Source: Actinomycetota bacterium (lineage in GTDB: Bacteria; Actinomycetota; Actinomycetes; Streptosporangiales; Streptosporangiaceae). From it: a stretch of 11,625 nt of DNA. Shown one piece after another: positions 7,306 through 11,625 of this stretch. The notes beneath the pieces are model-generated. The model did no database searches. It was not told where the DNA came from and saw only the letters and a list, made by a program, of their open reading frames with translations. Every line of letters begins with the position of its first letter. Position 1 is the first letter of the stretch. The DNA lies in contig PMST01000180.1 in the NCBI GenBank assembly GCA_003168295.1, positions 32,500 to 44,124 on the forward strand, given 5' to 3'. Position numbers and translations under genes: made by a program.

Positions 7306-8010
7306 TCAGTGTCCCATCCCGAGCCCGCCGTCGACCGGGATTACGGCGCCGGTGATGTAGGCCGCGTCCTGGCCGGCCAGGAATGCCACCGCGGCGGCCA
7401 CCTCGTCTGCGGAGGCGTACCGGCCAAGCGGGACCGCGGCCATGATCGCGGCCTTCCTGGCCTCGGGCAGGCCCGCGGTCATGTCGCTGTCCACGAAGCC
7501 AGGCGCGACCACGTTTGAGGTGATGCCGCGCGAGCCGAGCTCGCGCGCCAGCGATCTGGCCAGGCCGACGAGCCCGGCCTTGGACGCAGCGTAGTTTGCC
7601 TGCCCGGCCGAACCGTACAGGCCGACCACGGAGGAGATAAAGATCAGGCGACCGCGGCGCATCTTCATCATGGGGCGCACGGCACGCTTGGCCACCCGGT
7701 AGGCGCCGGTCAGGTTCGTATCAAGCACCGCGCCGAAGTCGTCCTCACTCATCAGCGCGAGCAGCTGGTCACGGGTCACGCCCGCGTTGGCGACCAAGAC
7801 CTCCACCGGGCCCTGCTCCGCCTCGACGGAACCGAACGCCGCATCGACGGACGCAGCGTCCCGGACGTCACAGCAAACCGCCGTCAGGCCTTCCACCGGT
7901 TCGCCCGAGCGTGAGGTCACTGTGACGCTGTCGCCGCCGGTGGCCAGCCGCCGGGCAATGGCCAGCCCGATACCGCGGTTCCCGCCGGTCACCAGCACAG
8001 AACGCCCCAC
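7306..8010 (-). CDS. fabG: 3-oxoacyl-ACP reductase
   Basis: FabG reduces 3-oxoacyl-ACP to 3-hydroxyacyl-ACP with NADPH in fatty-acid elongation. The 234-residue short-chain dehydrogenase has the cofactor motif TGGNRGIG (8-15), CDVRD (47-51), NAG (75-77) and the catalytic set N99, S127 (FISSVVG), Y140 and K144 (YAASK). VAPGFVDSDM (168-177) and PVDGGLGMGH at the C-terminus are also typical. The length matches actinobacterial FabG partners of InhA (about 235-250). The start was set at GTG 8008-8010 because AAAGGGG lies five bases upstream and the next residues are RSVLVTGG. The frame stays open much further upstream, but only as the reverse of tldD. It is the first gene of fabG-fabI-purU and divergent from tldD. 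Confidence 0.95.
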   Translation of the reverse strand: MGRSVLVTGGNRGIGLAIARRLATGGDSVTVTSRSGEPVEGLTAVCCDVRDAASVDAAFGSVEAEQGPVEVLVANAGVTRDQLLALMSEDDFGAVLDTNLTGAYRVAKRAVRPMMKMRRGRLIFISSVVGLYGSAGQANYAASKAGLVGLARSLARELGSRGITSNVVAPGFVDSDMTAGLPEARKAAIMAAVPLGRYASADEVAAAVAFLAGQDAAYITGAVIPVDGGLGMGH

Positions 8011-8022
8011 GTTGACCCCTTT

Positions 8023-8037
8023 CTCAGGCCACCTGAG
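8023..8037. repeat. Inverted repeat next to the fabG start
   Basis: CTCAGG (8023-8028) and CCTGAG (8032-8037) are perfect 6-bp arms around CCA. They sit in the presumed fabG leader, 13 bases before its GTG, and just before the ribosome site on the minus strand. A hairpin here could affect fabG translation, or it could be one of two operator sites in the divergent region. Confidence 0.4.
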
Positions 8038-8057
8038 GGTACCGCAGGGGCCGGATG

Positions 8058-8078
8058 GGCGTGAGATAGACTCACGCC
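8058..8078. promoter_or_regulatory. Palindrome overlapping the tldD -10 region
   Basis: Perfect 8-bp arms GGCGTGAG (8058-8065) and CTCACGCC (8071-8078) surround ATAGA. The block ends two bases before the tldD GTG. It overlaps TAGACT (8067-8072), the best tldD -10 candidate, and TCTATC-like bases on the other strand that could serve fabG. A protein bound here could therefore control both directions. Confidence 0.5.
8067..8072 (+). promoter_or_regulatory. Candidate -10 element for leaderless tldD
   Basis: TAGACT fits the TANNNT pattern and lies eight bases before the GTG start of tldD. No Shine-Dalgarno sequence is present upstream of that GTG. Transcription starting at G8079 or G8081 would give a leaderless message, common in actinobacteria. 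No clear -35 hexamer is visible at the expected distance. Confidence 0.4.
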
Positions 8079-8080
8079 GC

Positions 8081-9614
8081 GTGGATGACCATCGCCCGGG
8101 AATCGACCCGGAATTCACCGCCCTGCCGCTGCGCGACCTAGCCGACGCGGCGCTCGCACAAGCCAAGAGCCTCGGCGCCCAGCACGCCGACTTCCGCGCC
8201 GAACGCATCAGAGGCCAGCACATCGGCTTGTCCGACGGCAATCCGCAGACCTTGATCGACGCGGATGATTCCGGTCTGGCCGTCCGGGTCATCGTGGACG
8301 GAACGTGGGGCTTCGCCTCGGCCGTGGACCTCACCACGGACGCGGCGGCGCGGGCCGCGCGGCAGGCGATCGAGGTCGCCAAGGTGGCCGCGGCCATGAA
8401 CACCGAACCCATCGAACTCGCCCCTGAGCCCGCTTACGGCGAGGTGACCTGGGTGTCGGCCTACGAGATCGACCCGTTCACGGTCAGCGCGGCGGACAAG
8501 GTGGCCTTGCTGGCGCAGTGGAGCAACACCCTGCTCGCGCACGCTGCCGTCAGCCACGTCGACGCCTCGCTGCAGCAGGTGCGGGAGTGCAAGTTCTACT
8601 CCGACGGCGTGACCACGGCGACCCAGCAACGGATCCGGCTGCAGCCTGCCCTCACCGCCGTCGCGGTATCGGATGATGGCAGGTTCGACACCATGCGAAC
8701 GCTGGCCCCGCCGGTCGGGCGAGGGTATGAGTTCCTGACCTCAAGACAGCTGCGGGACGGAGCCGGCTGGGACTTCGAGGCCGAGCTGGCCGAGCTGCCG
8801 GAGCTGCTGGCGGCCAAGCTCCGGGCCCCCACGGTCGAGCCGGGCCGCTACGACCTGGTGATCGACCCGTCCAACCTGTGGCTCGTCATCCACGAGTCGA
8901 TCGGGCACGCCACCGAGCTCGACCGTGCCCTGGGCTATGAAGCGGCCTACGCGGGCACCTCGTTCGCCACCTTGGACACAGCTCGGCAGCCTGCAGTACG
9001 GATCGGGCATCATGCACGTCACCGGCGACCGCACCGCCGAGCACGGCCTGGCCACCATCGGCTACGACGACGAAGGCGTGGCCGGCCAGTCCTGGGACCT
9101 GATCACCGGACGGCATCTCTGTCCGGCTACCAGCTTGACCGGCGGATGGCCCTGCTGAAGGGCTTCGGGCGCTCGAACGGGTGCGCGTTCTCCGACGGGC
9201 CCGGCCACATGCCGCTGCAGCGGATGGCGAACGTGTCGCTGCAGCCCGCGGCCGAGCGGCCCGTCTACCGAGGACCTCATCGCCGGAGTGGACAACGGGA
9301 TCTACATCCTGGGCGACAAGAGCTGGTCGATCGACATGCAGCGGTACAACTTCCAGTTCACCGGACAGCGGTTCTTCAAGATCTCCCACGGCCGGCTCGC
9401 CGGCCAGCTGCGGGACGTCGCCTACCAGGCCACCACCACCGATTTCTGGGGCTCGATGGAGGCCGTAGGCGGCCCGCAGACCTACGTGCTGGGCGGCGCG
9501 TTCAACTGCGGCAAGGGCCAGCCCGGCCAGGTAGCCCCGGTCAGCCACGGCTGCCCGGCCGCCCTGATGCGCGGCGTGCGGATCCTCAACACGGCAGAAG
9601 AAGGGGCGCTATGA
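8081..9614 (+). pseudogene. tldD: TldD metallopeptidase gene, interrupted by four apparent single-base insertions
   Basis: TldD with TldE forms a zinc peptidase that matures modified peptides and degrades unfolded peptides in E. coli. The first 300 or so residues are clean and carry the metal motif HESIGH (271-276). The frame then shifts at about 8978-8981 (GAC ACAG CTC where GAC CAG CTC is expected), twice at about 9107-9119 and once at about 9254-9263 (an extra C in a CCC run). In the shifted frames the family sequence continues well conserved: VTGDRTAEHGLATIGYDDEG, DRRMALLKGFGRSNGC, DKSWSIDMQRYNFQFTGQRF, and SHGCP with the expected cysteine. Removing four bases gives 509 residues, the usual actinobacterial length. 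The stop overlaps the tldE start (ATGA). The start is GTG 8081, the only one matching the family N-terminus. Either sequencing error or recent inactivation explains this. Confidence 0.88.
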
Positions 9615-11050
9615 CCACCGCCAGCGGATACTCCCCCCAGGAAACCGTCGAGCGGGCCCTGGCGGCCGCCCGCAGCGACGACTGCGTCGTGATCGCGGAG
9701 GAGACCTCGGCCGCCAACCTGCGCTGGGCGGGCAACACGCTCACCACCAACGGCGTGTCTGCCTCCCGCCAGCTCACCGTCATCGCCATCAACCGGCACG
9801 GGCACGGACCCGGCCACGCCTCGGCCGGCGTCGTATCCCGGGCCGGCGTCCTCCCCGACCAGATCGAGGACGTCGTCCGCGCGGCCGAGCACGCCGCCGC
9901 CGAGGCCACGCCCGCCGAGGACGCGGATCAGCTGGCCGGACCGGAACAGCCAGGATCGTTCGGGATAAAGAATCTGGACGAGCCAGGCTGGGACTCCCCT
10001 CCTGGCCGAACCGAAATCGGCGTGCTGCGCGATTTCGCGGCCACGCTCGGTGAGACCCTGCGTGCCGCCCAGGCCGCGGGAAGAAAACTGTACGGGTTCG
10101 CCGAGCACGAGCTGAGCAGCACGTTCCTCGGCACCTCGACGGGGGTGCGGCAGCGGCACGACCAGCCCACCGGGCGGGTCGAGCTGAACGCGAAGTCCGC
10201 CGACCTCGAGCGGTCGGCATGGACGGGCGTGGCGACCCGCGACTTCACCAACGTGGACATCGCCGGCCTCGACGCCGGCCTCGCCGGGCGCCTCGAGGCG
10301 GCCAAGCGCGCCATCTCGCTGCCCGCCGGGCGTTACGAGACGCTGCTGCCGCCCACGGCCGTCTCCGACCTGCTCACCTACCTGTACTGGTCGGCCGGGG
10401 CGAAGGAGGCGGCGGAGGGGCGCACCGTGTTCAGCAAGCCGGGCGGCGGCACGCGGCTCGGCGAGCGACTGTCCGCGCAGCCCGTGACGCTGTCCAGCGA
10501 CCCGCGGGCGCCCGGGCTGGCCTGCGCGCCGTTCGTGATCTCGCACGCGTCCGGACCAGACTCTTCGGTGTTCGACAACGGACTCCCGCTGAGCGCTACC
10601 TCGTGGATCAGCGACGGCTCGCTGGCGGCCCTGATCTCCTCGCGGCACTCCGCCGAGGTCGCCGGGCTCCCGGTCACGCCCGCCATCGACAACCTGACCT
10701 TCGCCACCTCGGCCCCGGCAGCGCCCGCGCTTGAGGAGATGATCGCCTCCACCGGGCGCGCCCTGCTGCTGACCTGCCTGTGGTATATCCGTGAGGTTGA
10801 CCCGCAGACCCTGCTGCTCACCGGGCTCACCCGGGACGGCGTCTACCTGGTGGAAGACGGCGAGGTCGTCGGCGCGGTCAACAACTTCAGGTTCAACGAG
10901 TCACCGGTCGGCATGCTCGAGCGGCTGCTCGAAGTCGGCGCCACCGTGCCGACGCTGCCGCGCGAATGGGGCGACTACTTCAACCGCGCCGCGATGCCTC
11001 CGGTACGGGTCGAAGGCTTCAACATGTCCTCGGTGAGCCAGGCCAGCTGA
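9611..11050 (+). CDS. tldE: TldE/PmbA family protein, partner of TldD
   Basis: TldE (PmbA) is the non-metal subunit of the TldD/TldE heterodimeric peptidase. The 479-residue protein lacks HExxxH, as expected for this subunit. It shows WAGNTLTTNG near 39-48, a mid-protein FLGTSTGVRQRH segment, a C-terminal half with FVISHASGPDSSVFDNG and NLTFATS, and the conserved ending VVGAVNNFRFNESPVGML. ATG at 9611-9613 follows AAGGGG and overlaps the tldD stop as ATGA, implying coupled translation and one-to-one supply of both subunits. The reading frame is intact from end to end, in contrast to tldD. Because of the tldD insertions, the tldD start codon is in the same frame as tldE with no stop between, so automatic calling could merge them. 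Family assignment is strong; the natural substrate here is unknown. Confidence 0.92.
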   Translation: MTTASGYSPQETVERALAAARSDDCVVIAEETSAANLRWAGNTLTTNGVSASRQLTVIAINRHGHGPGHASAGVVSRAGVLPDQIEDVVRAAEHAAAEATPAEDADQLAGPEQPGSFGIKNLDEPGWDSPPGRTEIGVLRDFAATLGETLRAAQAAGRKLYGFAEHELSSTFLGTSTGVRQRHDQPTGRVELNAKSADLERSAWTGVATRDFTNVDIAGLDAGLAGRLEAAKRAISLPAGRYETLLPPTAVSDLLTYLYWSAGAKEAAEGRTVFSKPGGGTRLGERLSAQPVTLSSDPRAPGLACAPFVISHASGPDSSVFDNGLPLSATSWISDGSLAALISSRHSAEVAGLPVTPAIDNLTFATSAPAAPALEEMIASTGRALLLTCLWYIREVDPQTLLLTGLTRDGVYLVEDGEVVGAVNNFRFNESPVGMLERLLEVGATVPTLPREWGDYFNRAAMPPVRVEGFNMSSVSQAS

Positions 11051-11116
11051 CCGCGGAGCTTACCCGGACGCGGGTCGCGACGGTTTGGCGGGTAGGCATA
11101 CCGTGGAGGGGTGAGG

Positions 11117-11497
11117 ATGAGCCATTCCCGCCGGCCAGAGTCGGTGCACCTGGTAACGCAGGCGCGGCGGTCGATGTCCGATGACATCACCTACCGCCAG
11201 CGCAGGTACCTGCTGATGATGGGCATCCGCGCACTCTGCTTCGTAATAGCCGTGGTGCTGTTCACCAATCACTTCGGCTGGCTGGCCGCGATACCCGCTC
11301 TCGGCGCCATCTGCATTCCCTATTTCGCGGTGGTGTTCGCCAACGGCGGCCGAGAGCCCGACAACACCCGCGGCTTCATGGAGTACCAACCGAACGTGCC
11401 CGCTACCCGCGAGCAGGCCGGGCCGCCACAAGCAAACGAGGGAAACGGCCAGCGCCCGGCGCCGCCGCGTTCAAGTGATAACTTATCTGCCCCGTGA
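11117..11497 (+). CDS. DUF3099 family small membrane protein
   Basis: This is a 126-residue protein of unknown function that I recognise as the actinobacterial DUF3099 type. The pattern is an N-terminal VTQARRSMSDDITYRQRRYL segment followed by two membrane spans: about LMMGIRALCFVIAVVLF and WLAAIPALGAICIPYFAVVF. NGGRE comes directly after the second span. The C-terminal 40 residues are Pro/Gln/Asn-rich and probably disordered in the cytoplasm. ATG 11117 was chosen over the in-frame GTG 11111 because GGAGGG at 11105-11110 gives it a six-base spacing, whereas the GTG would abut it. It lies 66 bases after tldE and may be in the same transcript or have its own promoter. The role is not known, and nothing in the sequence suggests enzyme activity. 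Confidence 0.85.
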   Translation: MSHSRRPESVHLVTQARRSMSDDITYRQRRYLLMMGIRALCFVIAVVLFTNHFGWLAAIPALGAICIPYFAVVFANGGREPDNTRGFMEYQPNVPATREQAGPPQANEGNGQRPAPPRSSDNLSAP

Positions 11498-11542
11498 TTG
11501 CACCTGCTCAGCGTCGTCTGGCGATCTGGTGGTAATTAGGTC

Positions 11543-11574
11543 TTGACACACCCGGGGGCGTTTCCGTGTAACAT
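11543..11574 (+). promoter_or_regulatory. Sigma-70-type promoter for a gene beyond the right edge
   Basis: A perfect TTGACA (11543-11548) is followed by TGTAAC (11567-11572, 18-base spacer) or TAACAT (11569-11574, 20-base spacer). The surrounding DNA is AT-rich compared with the genes. It lies after the DUF3099 stop codon and points out of the window to the right. It is the clearest promoter in the window. Confidence 0.6.
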
Positions 11575-11581
11575 TCATATC

Positions 11582-11608
11582 GGTGCTCTGGTCCCCCGTC
11601 GGGGCACC
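11582..11608 (+). other. Leader hairpin after the right-edge promoter
   Basis: GGTG near 11582 pairs with CACC near 11605, and CCCC (11593-11596) with GGGG (11601-11604), leaving an asymmetric bulge. It begins within about ten bases of the predicted transcript start. I do not recognise a known riboswitch or attenuator, and the downstream gene is not visible. Confidence 0.35.
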
Positions 11609-11625
11609 ACTGCCGGCGTTCCGGG

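Noticed and set aside
8978..9263. Programmed ribosomal frameshifting in tldD
   Set aside because: Four separate shifts would be needed and no slippery sequence plus structure recurs at the sites; the family is not known to use recoding.
8081..11050. A genuine TldD-TldE fusion protein of 989 residues
   Set aside because: Parts of the frame between the insertions translate to Arg/Pro-rich nonsense while the true TldD sequence lies in another frame; the fusion is an artefact of the net shift.

Overview
The window looks like chromosomal DNA from a high-GC actinobacterium. The best matches by eye are actinobacterial: an InhA/FabI next to a short FabG, a TldD/TldE pair, and a DUF3099-type small membrane protein. 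Start codons are often GTG, ribosome sites are AGGAGG-like, and third codon positions are G/C-rich. I place it in a Streptomyces/Streptosporangiales-like lineage only loosely. There is no sign of phage, plasmid, CRISPR, tRNA or rRNA.

Positions 1-4578 hold a peptide (Opp/Dpp-type) ABC importer read on the minus strand, in the order substrate-binding lipoprotein, permease B, permease C, ATPase. The ATPase runs off the left edge right after its switch histidine. A perfect 12-bp stem-loop separates the binding protein from the permeases, a position where such transporters often reduce downstream expression.

Positions 4579-5490 form a 0.9-kb gene-free gap of lower GC. It should hold the importer promoter and the end of the purU transcript. 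It carries several inverted repeats, including an AT-rich 17-bp palindrome, but no gene I can support.

Positions 5491-8010 (minus strand) are fabG, fabI (InhA type) and purU. The first two are fatty-acid elongation enzymes. purU, formyltetrahydrofolate deformylase, starts on the last base of the fabI stop codon and has no ribosome site of its own, so it is probably translated by coupling to fabI.

Positions 8081-11497 (plus strand) are tldD, tldE and a DUF3099 protein, divergent from fabG across a 70-bp region with two inverted repeats. tldD has no ribosome site and a -10-like hexamer just upstream, so its mRNA is probably leaderless. As written, tldD carries four single-base insertions within about 290 bp. 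They break the reading frame and by accident produce one open frame running through to the end of tldE. The protein sequence is otherwise well conserved, so either sequence error or very recent gene inactivation is likely.

Positions 11498-11625 carry a good sigma-70-type promoter and a small leader hairpin for a gene beyond the right edge. I did not find a convincing new biological system. The points most worth checking are the tldD frameshift cluster, the tldD/fabG control region, the alanine at the InhA Ser94 position, the fabI-purU coupling and the structured 4.6-5.5 kb gap.
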